Positions 27,429 through 36,751 are shown, counted from the first letter of the stretch. The stretch is DNA of 64,000 nt from CAVTRI01 sp963737075 (GCA_963737075.1 CAVTRI010000001.1:1364001-1428000); one strand, 5' to 3'. Numbers and translations: made by a program. Notes: generated by a model not told the origin, from the sequence alone.

Positions 27429-28522
27429 GCGCCGTACTGCCCCCGGGCCCGGCCCCCGGTCTGCTGGCTGCCGACCCGCTCGTCGCTCCCCTCCCCCAGG
27501 AACTCGAAGCCTCGGAGCCACCCGAAGCCCGGGGTCTACGCCGCGACCGGGTGCGGCTGATGGTCGCCCGGGTGACCCGCCCGCCGCACCACATCGCTCA
27601 TCGATGGTTCACCGACCTGCCCAGGGTGCTGCAGCCCGGCGACGTGCTGGCTGTCAACACTTCGGCCACCATCCCCGCCGCCCTCGAGGCCACGACGGAC
27701 GACGGCCACCCGGCAGCACTGCATCTGTCCACCCGGCTGCCCGGCGGACTCTGGGTCGTCGAGCCCCGGCGTGTAGGCCTCGGGGCGTCGACGCCCTGGT
27801 TGGGCGCCGGCGCAGGTACGGTCCTGCATCTGCCCGATGGCGGGCGCGCCCGGCTCGCGGTTCCTGCCGTTCCTTCTTCGGCGGCGCCAGTGCGGCTGTG
27901 GGTCGCCGACCTCCAGCTGCCTCAACCCGTGCTTGCCTACCTGGCCCGTCACGGTCGGCCGATCCGATACGGGTACGTCCCCGAGCCGTGGCCGATCGCC
28001 GCATACCAGACGGTGTTCGCGGACGAGCCGGGTAGCGCGGAGATGCCGAGTGCCGCCAGGCCGTTCAGCGCCGAGCTGGTCGCCCGCCTCGTCAGCCGAG
28101 GCGTCACGTTCGCCCCGTTTACGCTTCACTGCGGCGTGGCGTCGCCAGAAGCCCAGGAGCCCCCGACGGCCGAGTGGTACCGGGTGCCGCCCGCCACGGC
28201 GGCCGCAGTCAACGCCGCCCGCCGAGAGGGGGGCCGGGTCCTCGCGGTCGGCACCACGGCGGTCCGGGCCCTCGAGACGGTCATCGACCGGGCCGGGACC
28301 GTTCATCCTGGCGAGGGCTGGACGGAGCTGGTCATCGGCCCCGATCATCCGGTACGAGCGGTTCAGGGCCTGCTCACCGGATGGCACGAACCCGGCGCCT
28401 CTCACCTGGCATTGTTGGAGGCGGTCGCGGGGAGAGACCTCGTAGCCGCCTCGTATAGGGCGGCCCGGGAGGAGGGCTATTTGTGGCACGAGTTCGGCGA
28501 CAGCCACCTGCTGCTGCCGTGA
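27425..28522 (+). CDS. QueA-like protein (S-adenosylmethionine:tRNA ribosyltransferase-isomerase family)
   Basis: The 365-residue product has the QueA barrel layout: GDVLAVNTSATIPAAL, YLARHGRPIRYGYV, AYQTVFADEPGSAEMPSAARPF, an FAPFTLHCGV segment and AVGTTAVRALET near the end. True QueA, which forms epoxyqueuosine on tRNA, has ELIAQ-P...RD-SRLLV at the N-terminus and FHTLHVG-GTF-PV. Both are altered here (ELEASEPPEARGLRRDRVRLMV; no GTF-PV). No tgt or other queuosine gene is near. It may be a paralogue with a different substrate. The GTG start overlaps the SDR stop. Confidence 0.8.
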   Translation: MSAVLPPGPAPGLLAADPLVAPLPQELEASEPPEARGLRRDRVRLMVARVTRPPHHIAHRWFTDLPRVLQPGDVLAVNTSATIPAALEATTDDGHPAALHLSTRLPGGLWVVEPRRVGLGASTPWLGAGAGTVLHLPDGGRARLAVPAVPSSAAPVRLWVADLQLPQPVLAYLARHGRPIRYGYVPEPWPIAAYQTVFADEPGSAEMPSAARPFSAELVARLVSRGVTFAPFTLHCGVASPEAQEPPTAEWYRVPPATAAAVNAARREGGRVLAVGTTAVRALETVIDRAGTVHPGEGWTELVIGPDHPVRAVQGLLTGWHEPGASHLALLEAVAGRDLVAASYRAAREEGYLWHEFGDSHLLLP

Positions 28523-29217
28523 TCAGTTCGGAGCCGGTCGAGCTAGCGCCGGTCGAGTCAGCCGGCCAGGAGGTCGGGTTGGCGAACCTCGCCGACAGCC
28601 GCCAGGCGGTGATCCGAACGCTCAAGGAGCTCGGCGAGGCTTCGGTCGAGGAGCTGGCGGAGGCGCTGGGGGTGACGCTGGGAGCAGTGCGCCAGCAGCT
28701 TGCCCCCCTCGAGGAAAACGGGCTGGTCGCCCACCGCGACGAACGGCACGGACGCGGCCGTCCTCGCCGTTGGTACTGCCTGACGCCAGCGGCGGAGTCG
28801 CTCTTCCCCAAACGGTACGGGCAGCTGACCAACCAGCTTCTCGGGTTCGTGGAGGAGACCGACCCGGCGCTGATCGACGCCGTGTTCCGCCGCCGCCAGA
28901 CCCAGCGGGTGGGACGAGCGGCGGCTCGTCTGCGCGGCAAGGGATTCGACGCCCGCGTGCAGGAGCTGACCGCCATTCTCGACGACGATGGGTACCTCGC
29001 AGACTGCGAGCGGCTCGGCCGCAACCACTGGCGGGTCGTCGAGCACAACTGCGCCATCTTGGACGTGGCTCAGCGCTACGGCCTGGCATGCCAGACAGAG
29101 CTGTCGTTTCTGCGCGACGTGCTGCCCGACGCAACCGTCGAGCGGGTGGCGCACCGCCTCGCCGGAGGCCACGTCTGCGCGTATGACATCCGCCGCATCC
29201 GCGCGGCGGCCGGCTAG
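28519..29217 (+). CDS. SufR-like Fe-S cluster transcription regulator
   Basis: This 232-residue regulator has an N-terminal winged helix (about 28-90: AVIRTLKELGEASVEELAEALG, then a wing with GRGRPRRWY). Its C-terminal cysteines are at 163, 178, 191 and 220. The C-x12-C spacing between 178 and 191 in HNCAILDVAQRYGLAC is that of SufR proteins, which hold a [4Fe-4S] cluster and repress suf genes. No suf operon is in the window, although a NifU-domain gene lies at 51 kb. The GTG start overlaps the QueA-like stop by four bases. Confidence 0.85.
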   Translation: MISSEPVELAPVESAGQEVGLANLADSRQAVIRTLKELGEASVEELAEALGVTLGAVRQQLAPLEENGLVAHRDERHGRGRPRRWYCLTPAAESLFPKRYGQLTNQLLGFVEETDPALIDAVFRRRQTQRVGRAAARLRGKGFDARVQELTAILDDDGYLADCERLGRNHWRVVEHNCAILDVAQRYGLACQTELSFLRDVLPDATVERVAHRLAGGHVCAYDIRRIRAAAG

Positions 29218-29226
29218 TTCGGCTCG

Positions 29227-30255
29227 GTGCCCCGCCGGCAGCTCACCGCCGACAGTCCCTTCACCGATGCCGTCGACGCCTGGCTCGTGAACCTCGGGGC
29301 GACCAAACCCTCGGCGGCGACCCTGGCCGCCTACCGCCGGGACCTCCAGGGCGTCGCCTCCCGTCTCGCCGAGCTGGAGGACCACGACAGCTTGGGCCTG
29401 GCTGACCTGACCCGACCTGCGCTGCGGGCGGCATTCGCGTCCTGGGCGTCCGACCACGCGGCCTCCTCGGTGCGACGGGCGCACTCGGCGTGGACAACGT
29501 TTTTCGACTTCGTCGTCTCGGAAGGCCTGCGGGACGGCAACCCCATGGCCGCCATCCCCAAACCCAAGACCCCGAGCGCGCTGCCGCGCGCCATCCGCGC
29601 CCGCGACGCCGTCTCCCGGCTGCTATCTACCGCCGCCATCCCGGACCCCAGGGCACGCCAGCCGTGGCCGGCGCGCGACCTGGCCCTGGCGGCGACGTTC
29701 TGTGTGACCGGCATCCGGGAAGCCGAAGCGGTCAACCTCAACATGGGCTCGCTCGCCGGCGAGCTGGGCGCCCGGCGGCTGGAGGTCATCGGCAAGGGGG
29801 GCAAAGCGCGGCCGGTGCCGATCGATCCCGCCCTCGACCACGTGCTGCAGGACTATCTCGACCAGCGGGCGGCCGACTTTCCCGACCACGACCTGGGCCA
29901 CCCTGCCACCGCCCTTTTCGTCGACGCTCGGGGACGACGGCTCAGCGTGCACCAGGTGCGCTACCTGATCGAGCGGCTGTATGTACGGGCCGGCATCCGG
30001 GCGCAGGTGCCGCCCGGGGCGCTGGTCCACGCGCTGCGACACACGTTCGCGACGTCCGCTCTGGAGGTCGGCGCCGACGTCGTGGAACTGCAGGAGCTAC
30101 TCGGCCACGCCAGCCTGGAGACCACCCGCCGCTACCTGTCGGCTACCGGTCAGGGTCTCCGCCACGTCATCGCTGCGCACCCTGGCCAGGCTGCCCTTCG
30201 CCAGGTGCTCGCGGATGAGCAGGCGGCGGAATCCTCCAATCGTCAGGCGGAATGA
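29227..30255 (+). CDS. Tyrosine recombinase (XerC/XerD-like)
   Basis: This 342-residue site-specific recombinase has a SAM-like N-terminal DNA-binding domain (about 10-105) and a complete catalytic set. Arg164 is in GIRE, Lys193 in GKGGKAR, His268 and Arg271 in HALRHTFAT, His294 in LLGHASLE and Tyr303 in RRYLS. Its length and spacing match XerC/XerD. It lies nine bases after the SufR-like gene and overlaps the MarR gene start, so it is co-expressed with regulators rather than sitting beside an att site. It may be a chromosomal Xer protein or a domesticated integrase. Confidence 0.88.
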   Translation: MPRRQLTADSPFTDAVDAWLVNLGATKPSAATLAAYRRDLQGVASRLAELEDHDSLGLADLTRPALRAAFASWASDHAASSVRRAHSAWTTFFDFVVSEGLRDGNPMAAIPKPKTPSALPRAIRARDAVSRLLSTAAIPDPRARQPWPARDLALAATFCVTGIREAEAVNLNMGSLAGELGARRLEVIGKGGKARPVPIDPALDHVLQDYLDQRAADFPDHDLGHPATALFVDARGRRLSVHQVRYLIERLYVRAGIRAQVPPGALVHALRHTFATSALEVGADVVELQELLGHASLETTRRYLSATGQGLRHVIAAHPGQAALRQVLADEQAAESSNRQAE

Positions 30256-30779
30256 TTCGATACCCTAACTGTGTGGGAGCCGAATCAATCGCGCTGCAGG
30301 CCGACGCGACCGTCAGCCGGATGGCTGAGCTCGGGCGTTCCGCGGCCTGGCTGGCCCGACAGACGGAACTGGCCCTGGCCACGCTCGACCTGTCACTCCC
30401 CCAGTACCGGGTGCTGGGCCTGCTGGCCGACCACGGCGCGGCCGTCTCGTCCAAGCTGGCCAGCGATCTCGTCGTACGGCCACCCAGCGTTACCGCCGTC
30501 ATCGACGGCCTGGTCACCCGGGGCTGTGTCACCCGCCAGCATGGCGAGGACGACCGCCGCCGGGTGTCCGTCGAGCTGACGCCCCGCGGCCAGCTCTTGC
30601 TGGCAGAAGCCGATGCCGCTGTCAACGGCCGGCTGGCCGAGATCGCGGCCAGCCTCGGCGACCCTGAGCTGACGTCCCAGGCGGCCGAGGGCCTGGTGCT
30701 GTGGCGGGACGCCATCCGGGCCTACAAATCAAGCGGGCTGGGTGCCCGGTCGAGCGGCGGAAGTCGGGACGCCCGATGA
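30252..30779 (+). CDS. MarR-family transcriptional regulator
   Basis: This 175-residue winged-helix regulator has LSLPQYRVLGLLADHG (helix 1-2), SSKLASDLVVRPPSVTAVIDGLVTRG (recognition helix) and the DDRRRVSVELTP wing, the classic MarR signature. ATG 30252 overlaps the recombinase stop (ATGA); GTG 30273 is an alternative. The two ABC exporter genes follow after 78 bases, the usual arrangement for a MarR protein that senses an exported compound and controls the exporter. Confidence 0.92.
   Translation: MIRYPNCVGAESIALQADATVSRMAELGRSAAWLARQTELALATLDLSLPQYRVLGLLADHGAAVSSKLASDLVVRPPSVTAVIDGLVTRGCVTRQHGEDDRRRVSVELTPRGQLLLAEADAAVNGRLAEIAASLGDPELTSQAAEGLVLWRDAIRAYKSSGLGARSSGGSRDAR
30253..30287. promoter_or_regulatory. 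Inverted repeat TGATTCG...CGAATCA at the MarR gene start
   Basis: TGATTCG (30253-30259) and CGAATCA (30281-30287) are perfect inverted arms 21 bases apart, covering the MarR start codon. A dimeric regulator could bind here and control its own gene and the ABC exporter downstream. Confidence 0.35.
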
Positions 30780-30857
30780 GAACCCAGAATCCGCCCGCTC
30801 CGTGGCCGCGACCACGAGCAGGACGACCGCGGCCACCGGGAGGGCCGCTCGCCGTGG

Positions 30858-32684
30858 GTGCCGTTCGCGGAGAAAGCCCGCTACCGCGCGCCCCGGTCGG
30901 GCATCGATTCCGACCGATCCAAGCACTGGCTGTGGCGGGCCGTGCCGATCGCCAAATCCCACTGGCCGATGTTCGTCACGTCACTAGTGCTTTCATTCCT
31001 CGGGTTGGTGTTGCAGGTGCAGGTCCCGGATCTGGTTAACAAGGCCATCAGCAACTCGATCCAATCGCACCGGGTTCCGTTGCACTTCTACGTGTGGTGG
31101 ATCGTCGCTCTGGCGCTTATCGGCGGCGTGGCGATGTACGTATCTCGCCTGTATATGTTCAACACGGCGTACAACATCGAATTCGATCTGCGGAACGTCA
31201 TTTACGAGCATCTGACCCGCATGTCATTCCCGTTCTACGACCGGGTCCAGTCCGGCCAGTTGATCTCCCGGGCCAACTCCGACCTGCGTTCGGTGCAGAT
31301 GTACATGACGTTCGCACCGATGATCCTCGTGCAGTGCGCCATCGCCGTGGTCGCGTTCGGGTACATGGTGTCGATCGACTGGGTGCTCGCCCTTGTCGCC
31401 ATGATCGTGATGCCCGGGGTGTACGTGGTCGGGCAGGGCATGCGGCGCAGCATGTTCCCCGTCTCGTGGCTCATCCAGGCCCGCCTGGCCGAGGTGGCCA
31501 CCATCGTCGACGAAAACGTCAACGGCGTCCGGGTCGTGAAGTCGTTCGCGGCGGAGCCGCAGCAGCTGCGGGCCCTGGCCAGGGCTGCAGAGCGGGTCAA
31601 GTGGGCCAACGTGAGAGACGTCGACCTCCGCGCCCGCTGGACGCCGGCGGTGCAAAACCTGCCCCAGCTGGGGATGGTCATGGTGCTCCTGATCGGCGGG
31701 TGGATGGTGATCGACGGGAGCCTCGGCGTCGGGGCGATCGTGGCGTTCAACGCTTACCTGCTGATGCTTCAGGCGCCGTTCATGATGCTCGGCATGCTCA
31801 TCATGATGGGCCAGCGGGCGGCGGCGTCCGCCGGTCGGATCTACGAGATCCTTGACGAGGAGCCGTCCATCTTCGACCGACCTGGCGCTGTCGATCTGGT
31901 GGAGAGCGTGGGCGACGTCCGCTTCGTCGACGTCACCTTCTCCTACGGCAACCCCGACGCCCCGCCGGTGCTCTCCGACTTCGACCTGCACGTGTGTCCG
32001 GGGGAAACCGTCGCTCTCGTGGGTCGCACCGGGTCGGGCAAGTCCACCGTCGCCCGGCTGCTCGCCCGCTTCTACGACGTCGACTCCGGCGCCGTGAGGG
32101 TCGACGGCCATGACGTGCGGGACCTGACGCTGGCCAGCCTCCGGGCCCAGGTGGGCATCGTGCTGGACGAGCCGTTCCTGTTTTCCGTGTCGATCCGGGA
32201 CAACATCACCTACGGCCGTCCGACCGCCACTCAGGCTGAGATCGAGGCCGCCGCTCGTGCCGCCGGTGCCGACGAGTTCATCCGAGAGCTACCCGGCAGC
32301 TACGACACCGTCGTCGGCGAGCGCGGGTACACGCTGTCGGGCGGGCAGCGCCAGCGCATCGCCATCGCCCGGGCGCTCGTCGTCAACCCCCCCATCTTGA
32401 TACTCGACGACGCCACCAGCTCCATCGACGTCCAGGTCGAGCAGCGCATCCACGAGGCGCTGCGGGAGCTGATGCGGGATCGGACGACGCTGATCGTCGC
32501 CCACCGGCTGTCAACGATCAACCTGGCCGACCGGGTGGTGCTGCTCGACGGGGGCCGTATCGTCGCCGACGGCACCCACGCCGAGCTGCTCGCGACGACA
32601 CCCCTGTACGTCGAGGTTCTGGCGCGCAGTGAGCCGGAGCCGGCCGGGGTGGGCCGGGCGCAGCCACCGCGGGAGGTGGGCTGA
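30858..32684 (+). CDS. ABC exporter half-transporter with degenerate Walker B
   Basis: The 608-residue protein fuses six membrane helices (about 35-310) to an ATPase domain: Walker A GRTGSGKST, signature LSGGQRQR, Walker B ILILDDATSSID and switch LIVAHRLST. The catalytic Glu after Walker B is Asp (LDDATS), as in the inactive site of heterodimeric exporters. The second half-transporter is encoded directly downstream (TGATG overlap). The start is GTG 30858. The MarR regulator just upstream suggests drug or toxin export. Confidence 0.92.
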   Translation: MPFAEKARYRAPRSGIDSDRSKHWLWRAVPIAKSHWPMFVTSLVLSFLGLVLQVQVPDLVNKAISNSIQSHRVPLHFYVWWIVALALIGGVAMYVSRLYMFNTAYNIEFDLRNVIYEHLTRMSFPFYDRVQSGQLISRANSDLRSVQMYMTFAPMILVQCAIAVVAFGYMVSIDWVLALVAMIVMPGVYVVGQGMRRSMFPVSWLIQARLAEVATIVDENVNGVRVVKSFAAEPQQLRALARAAERVKWANVRDVDLRARWTPAVQNLPQLGMVMVLLIGGWMVIDGSLGVGAIVAFNAYLLMLQAPFMMLGMLIMMGQRAAASAGRIYEILDEEPSIFDRPGAVDLVESVGDVRFVDVTFSYGNPDAPPVLSDFDLHVCPGETVALVGRTGSGKSTVARLLARFYDVDSGAVRVDGHDVRDLTLASLRAQVGIVLDEPFLFSVSIRDNITYGRPTATQAEIEAAARAAGADEFIRELPGSYDTVVGERGYTLSGGQRQRIAIARALVVNPPILILDDATSSIDVQVEQRIHEALRELMRDRTTLIVAHRLSTINLADRVVLLDGGRIVADGTHAELLATTPLYVEVLARSEPEPAGVGRAQPPREVG

Positions 32685-34597
32685 TGGCGTGGGGCGGCAT
32701 GGGCGGCGGCGGCTTCGGAGGGCCGCAGGGCCAGGGCTCATCCAACCTGCCGTTTGCCGGGATCCCACCGGAGCGCCAGGAGGGCGTCAACAAGATCCTG
32801 GCCAGCGAGCCAGTGCACCTCGAACCGGACGTGCACTTCTCCTACCAGCCGGATGCGAGCTCGAAGCGGCGACTCTCGTTCACCATGCTGCTGACGCGCT
32901 ACCCGGGACGGCTGGCGTGGGCCACCGTCCTGGTGGCCGTCGTTGCCCTGGCGACCCAGGCCGGTCCCAAGCTGACCCAGCTGGCCATCGACGACGGCAT
33001 GCTCGAGCGCAACCTGGCGGTCTTGGTCGGTTTGGCCTTCGCCTACCTGGCGGCAGTCGCCATCAGCGCCCTCGCTCAACGATCGCAGGTCCGCGTCGCC
33101 GGCCGGCTGGCGGCGTGGGTCATGAACGACCTCCGCATCCGGGTCTTCACCCACCTCCAGCGGCTTTCCCTCGACTTTTTCACCGAGGAAAAAGCCGGCG
33201 TGATCATGACCCGGATGACCAGCGACATCGAGAACATGCAGCAGCTGATGCAGGACGGCATGTCACAGTTGGCCATCCAGGGGCTGACGATGATCGTCAT
33301 CACGGCGATCCTCTTCACCATGGACGTCCGGCTGGCGCTCATCACCGTGGCGCTCGTCGTGCCGATCCTGACAGTTCTGTCGATTTGGTTCCGAAGAGCT
33401 TCGGAACGCGGCTACGACCGAGTCCGGGATGGCATCGCCAGCGTGCTCGCCGACCTTTCCGAGAGCCTGCACGGAGTGCGCGTCGTGACCGCCCACAACC
33501 GGCAGGCGCACAACGTCGTCCATCATCGCAACATCGTCGGGGACTACCGCAAGGCCAACTTCTACACGTCGAGAATCAACGCCGTATACGGCCCCGGCAC
33601 CCAGGTCATCGGGATGGTCGCCCAGGCGGTGTTGCTGGCCATCGGCGGGGACATGGTGGCCAACCACGACCTCTCGCTGGGCGCGCTGGTGGCGTTCATC
33701 CTGTACGTGGGCCGCTTCTTCCAGCCCATCCAGCTGCTCGTCCAGCAGTACAACCTGTACCAGCAGGGCCGGGCGTCGGTGCTCAAGTTGCGGACGCTGC
33801 TCGCCACTCGGCCGACGGTCCTGGAGGACGCCACGGCGGAGCCGCTTCCCCCCATCGAAGGGTCGATCGCCTTCGACCACGTCACCTTCGGGTACGACCC
33901 GTCGGTGCCGGTCGTCCACGACATCGACCTTCGCATCGAGCCGGGCGAGACGGTGGCGTTCGTCGGAGCGACCGGGGCGGGCAAGTCCACCATGGCCAAG
34001 CTGGTCACCCGCTTCTACGACCCCACCGGGGGGCGGGTGCTGATCGACGGTCACGACCTGCGCCACGTCACCCTGCTGTCGCTGCGCCGCCAGCTCGGGG
34101 TCGTCCCTCAGGAACCGTTTCTGTTCGCGGGGACGATCCGTGACAACGTCGCGTTCGCCCGGCCAGACGCGCCCGAGCCGGACATCACAGAGGCGGTCCG
34201 GGCCGTCGGACTCGACGAGGTCGTGGACCGGCTCGCGAACGGACTCGACAGCGAGGTCCACGAGAGGGGCCAGACGCTCTCGTCCGGGGAGCGGCAGCTG
34301 ATCGCGCTGGCCAGAGCGTTTCTCGCCCGCCCCCGGGTTCTTGTCCTCGACGAGGCCACCTCCAACCTCGACCTCCAGTCGGAGACCCAGATCGAGCGGG
34401 CGCTGGATGTGTTGCTCGAGGGGCGCACCGCCATCCTCATCGCTCACCGCCTGTCAACGGCTCGTAAGGCGGACCGCATCGTCGTGGTCGACGACGGTCG
34501 CATCGTCGAGATCGGCAACCACGACCAGCTCCTCGAGGCCAACGGGCGCTACGCGGAGATGTTCGCAACCTGGGCCAGCCACGGCCAGGCGGCCTGA
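32684..34597 (+). CDS. ABC exporter half-transporter, catalytically complete Walker B
   Basis: The 637-residue partner of the previous protein begins with a flexible glycine-rich tail (MAWGGMGGGGFGGPQG). It then has six membrane helices (about 75-360) and an ATPase domain with GATGAGKST, signature LSSGERQL, Walker B VLVLDEATSNLD and the switch His in ILIAHRLST. Its Walker B Glu is intact but its signature departs from LSGGQ. This complements the partner: one composite ATP site would be canonical and one degenerate. It acts in the cytoplasmic membrane as a heterodimer. The substrate is unknown. Confidence 0.92.
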   Translation: MAWGGMGGGGFGGPQGQGSSNLPFAGIPPERQEGVNKILASEPVHLEPDVHFSYQPDASSKRRLSFTMLLTRYPGRLAWATVLVAVVALATQAGPKLTQLAIDDGMLERNLAVLVGLAFAYLAAVAISALAQRSQVRVAGRLAAWVMNDLRIRVFTHLQRLSLDFFTEEKAGVIMTRMTSDIENMQQLMQDGMSQLAIQGLTMIVITAILFTMDVRLALITVALVVPILTVLSIWFRRASERGYDRVRDGIASVLADLSESLHGVRVVTAHNRQAHNVVHHRNIVGDYRKANFYTSRINAVYGPGTQVIGMVAQAVLLAIGGDMVANHDLSLGALVAFILYVGRFFQPIQLLVQQYNLYQQGRASVLKLRTLLATRPTVLEDATAEPLPPIEGSIAFDHVTFGYDPSVPVVHDIDLRIEPGETVAFVGATGAGKSTMAKLVTRFYDPTGGRVLIDGHDLRHVTLLSLRRQLGVVPQEPFLFAGTIRDNVAFARPDAPEPDITEAVRAVGLDEVVDRLANGLDSEVHERGQTLSSGERQLIALARAFLARPRVLVLDEATSNLDLQSETQIERALDVLLEGRTAILIAHRLSTARKADRIVVVDDGRIVEIGNHDQLLEANGRYAEMFATWASHGQAA

Positions 34598-34655
34598 CGA
34601 AAACCAGCATCCTCCGACCACTGCCGTCTGGCTTTCTGCCCCGGTGCTCGCCCGC

Positions 34656-35531
34656 CTAGGGCCCATCCGGTACCATGTTCGGCTCGTGCCCGTTTCCGAC
34701 CCCTGTTCCCGACGCGGCCCGGTCCCGGAGCGTGGCGAAGACGTCGTCGAGTGGCGCGCTGGGTGGGCGACGGCCTCGCTCCACGAACCACTCATGGCCG
34801 AACACCCGACGGAACACGGGCGAAGGCAGCTTCAAGAACACCGACAGGGTGCGCTTCCCCTCGTCGGCGGTGGTCTGAGAGGCGTGAGCGGCCATCGCCG
34901 CCCGCTTCTGCGAGACGTAACCGCGAACGTCGACCCGGTGGGTGATCCGTTCGGGGTCGGCATAGCTCGCCGCGAAGCGGGCCGGGTCCCAGTCGCGAGG
35001 CGCCAGCCGCAGCGCATGCAGGATCCGGAGCGCCCGGAGCAGCGGCCGGCGGTCCACGGTGGCTTCAAGGACCACGGGCGTGTGGGCGATCTGGGCTGCT
35101 CGGACACCGACCCGGTGGACCTGCACGTGGTCGGGATGGCCATAGCCTCCTGCCGGGTCGTACACCGTGAGGACATCGGCGCCGACGTCGGACAGCAGTG
35201 CGGCCACCCGCGTCGCCGCCTCCTCGACGTCGACCCGCGCGAACGCCCGGTCTGGCGGCCCGGCCCGGCCGTCCATGCCGGAGTCGTGATAGCCGAGCAG
35301 GCGGACGTCGTGACAGCCGATGGCGGCCGCCGAGCGGCGCAGCTCCGCCTCCCTGCGTTCGGAGAGACCCCCAGCCGCCGTGATCGCCCCCGCCGCCAGA
35401 CCGGCCTCACCAGCGGTAGCGAACACGAGCACGACGCGGTGGCCCTCGGCGACGGCCCGGGAGAGGGTGCCGGCGATGAACAGCGCCTCGTCGTCGGGGT
35501 GCGCGTGGAAGGACACCACGGTGTAGGCCAC
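34656..35531 (-). CDS. PIG-L family (LmbE-like) deacetylase
   Basis: This 291-residue metalloenzyme has the zinc motif AHPDDEAL at residues 10-17 and HPDHVQVHRVG near 137, the two ligand clusters of PIG-L/MshB/Mca proteins that remove acetyl groups from N-acetylglucosaminyl compounds. In actinobacteria the family includes mycothiol biosynthesis and detoxification enzymes. This one lacks the flanking signs needed to choose. It is divergent from a glycosyltransferase gene 26 bases away, a sensible partner for sugar-conjugate metabolism. The start is GTG at 35531. Confidence 0.88.
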   Translation of the reverse strand: MAYTVVSFHAHPDDEALFIAGTLSRAVAEGHRVVLVFATAGEAGLAAGAITAAGGLSERREAELRRSAAAIGCHDVRLLGYHDSGMDGRAGPPDRAFARVDVEEAATRVAALLSDVGADVLTVYDPAGGYGHPDHVQVHRVGVRAAQIAHTPVVLEATVDRRPLLRALRILHALRLAPRDWDPARFAASYADPERITHRVDVRGYVSQKRAAMAAHASQTTADEGKRTLSVFLKLPSPVFRRVFGHEWFVERGRRPPSAPLDDVFATLRDRAASGTGVGNGHEPNMVPDGP

Positions 35532-35557
35532 GGCACCATGGTGTCGGGTCTTGGCCC

Positions 35558-36751
35558 GTGGCAGGCGGCGTGACGGTGCGGATCGCTCACGTCAGCGACT
35601 GCTACCTGCCCCGAGTTGGCGGTATCGAGTTACACGTCCGCGACCTCGCCCGCCGCCAGGCCGCCGCCGGCCATGAAGTCACCGTGCTCACCACGACCGC
35701 AGCCATCGGCGACGAGCTCGAGGCCGGGTGGGCGGAAACGCTGCGGCCTGGTGTCGGCCGCCGCGCCGCACGTCCAGGGGCGATTTGCTACCGACACTCG
35801 CGCGCGGCGTCGCGGGTGGTCCGAGAGGGCCGGTTCGACATCGTGCACGTCCACGCGTCTGCGTTCTCCCCGCTGGCGTTCCTCGCGGCGCGTGCCGCGG
35901 CCCTCGACGGCGTTCCCACGGTCGCCACGCTGCACTCGCTGTGGGCGTATGCGGCACCGCTGTTCCGGACCGCGGACCGCCTGACGGGATGGGGCGACTG
36001 GCCGGTCGTGTGGTCTGCGGTCAGTGGTCCCGCCGCCGCGCCCCTTCGGCGAGTGCTTGACGGGCGGGCCGAGGTCGCCGTGCTGCCCAACGGGATCGAT
36101 CCCGCCCTCTGGACCACCGAACCGGTGGCCAGGCCGGCGACCCAGGTGCGGCTGGTGGCAGTGATGCGCCTGGCTCCGCGGAAACGACCGCTGCCGCTCC
36201 TGCGCATCCTTCGCGAGGTACGCCGCCGGCTGCCCGCCTCGATCGAACTGAAGACGGACATCATCGGCGCCGGCCCGGAGTGGCGCAGCCTTGCCCGTTA
36301 CCTCGACCGTCATGACATGGGGCGCTGGGTGCGGTTGCGGGGGAACCTGTCCCGGTCCGAGATCCGTTCCGTCTACGCCAGCTCCGACCTGTTTGTCGCC
36401 CCCGCCACGATGGAGTCGTTCGGCATCGCGGCGTTGGAAGCCCGCTGCGCCGGCCTGCCTGTCGTGGCCCGCGCCGATACGGGCATCCAGCAGTTCATCA
36501 CCGACGGCGACGACGGCCGGATCGTGGGCTCCGATGCGGACATGATCGACGCCCTGGCGTTTCTGGCCGCCGAACCCGAGGCCCGACGACGCCTGAGCAG
36601 CCGGGGTCGCCCGGCGCCGGCTGGGGTGACGTGGCGTGAGGTGCTGTACGGCTGCGACCGGCTGTATCGGACCGCGGCTTTGCTCCAGGGCCAGCCATGG
36701 AGCCCGTCCGAACGGGTGCCTATGGCCGAGGCAGTTGGGGGTCTGCCGTGA
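35558..36751 (+). CDS. Family 4 glycosyltransferase
   Basis: This 397-residue GT-B glycosyltransferase opens with RIAHVSDCYLPRVGGIELHV, typical of the acceptor-binding half of GT4 enzymes. It has VAVLPNGIDPALW in the hinge and VRLVAVMRLAPRKRPLPLL at the start of the donor half, and the donor-binding motif FVAPATMESFGIAALEARCAGLPVVA with the conserved E-x7-E pair. It transfers a sugar from a nucleotide-diphosphate donor to an unknown acceptor. The GTG at 35558 or 35570 may be the start. The DMT transporter gene overlaps its stop by four bases. Confidence 0.9.
   Translation: MAGGVTVRIAHVSDCYLPRVGGIELHVRDLARRQAAAGHEVTVLTTTAAIGDELEAGWAETLRPGVGRRAARPGAICYRHSRAASRVVREGRFDIVHVHASAFSPLAFLAARAAALDGVPTVATLHSLWAYAAPLFRTADRLTGWGDWPVVWSAVSGPAAAPLRRVLDGRAEVAVLPNGIDPALWTTEPVARPATQVRLVAVMRLAPRKRPLPLLRILREVRRRLPASIELKTDIIGAGPEWRSLARYLDRHDMGRWVRLRGNLSRSEIRSVYASSDLFVAPATMESFGIAALEARCAGLPVVARADTGIQQFITDGDDGRIVGSDADMIDALAFLAAEPEARRRLSSRGRPAPAGVTWREVLYGCDRLYRTAALLQGQPWSPSERVPMAEAVGGLP

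Noticed and set aside
29227..30255. Integrated element marked by the XerC-like recombinase
   Set aside because: No tRNA, direct repeat or phage gene is adjacent, and the gene is embedded in a coupled operon.
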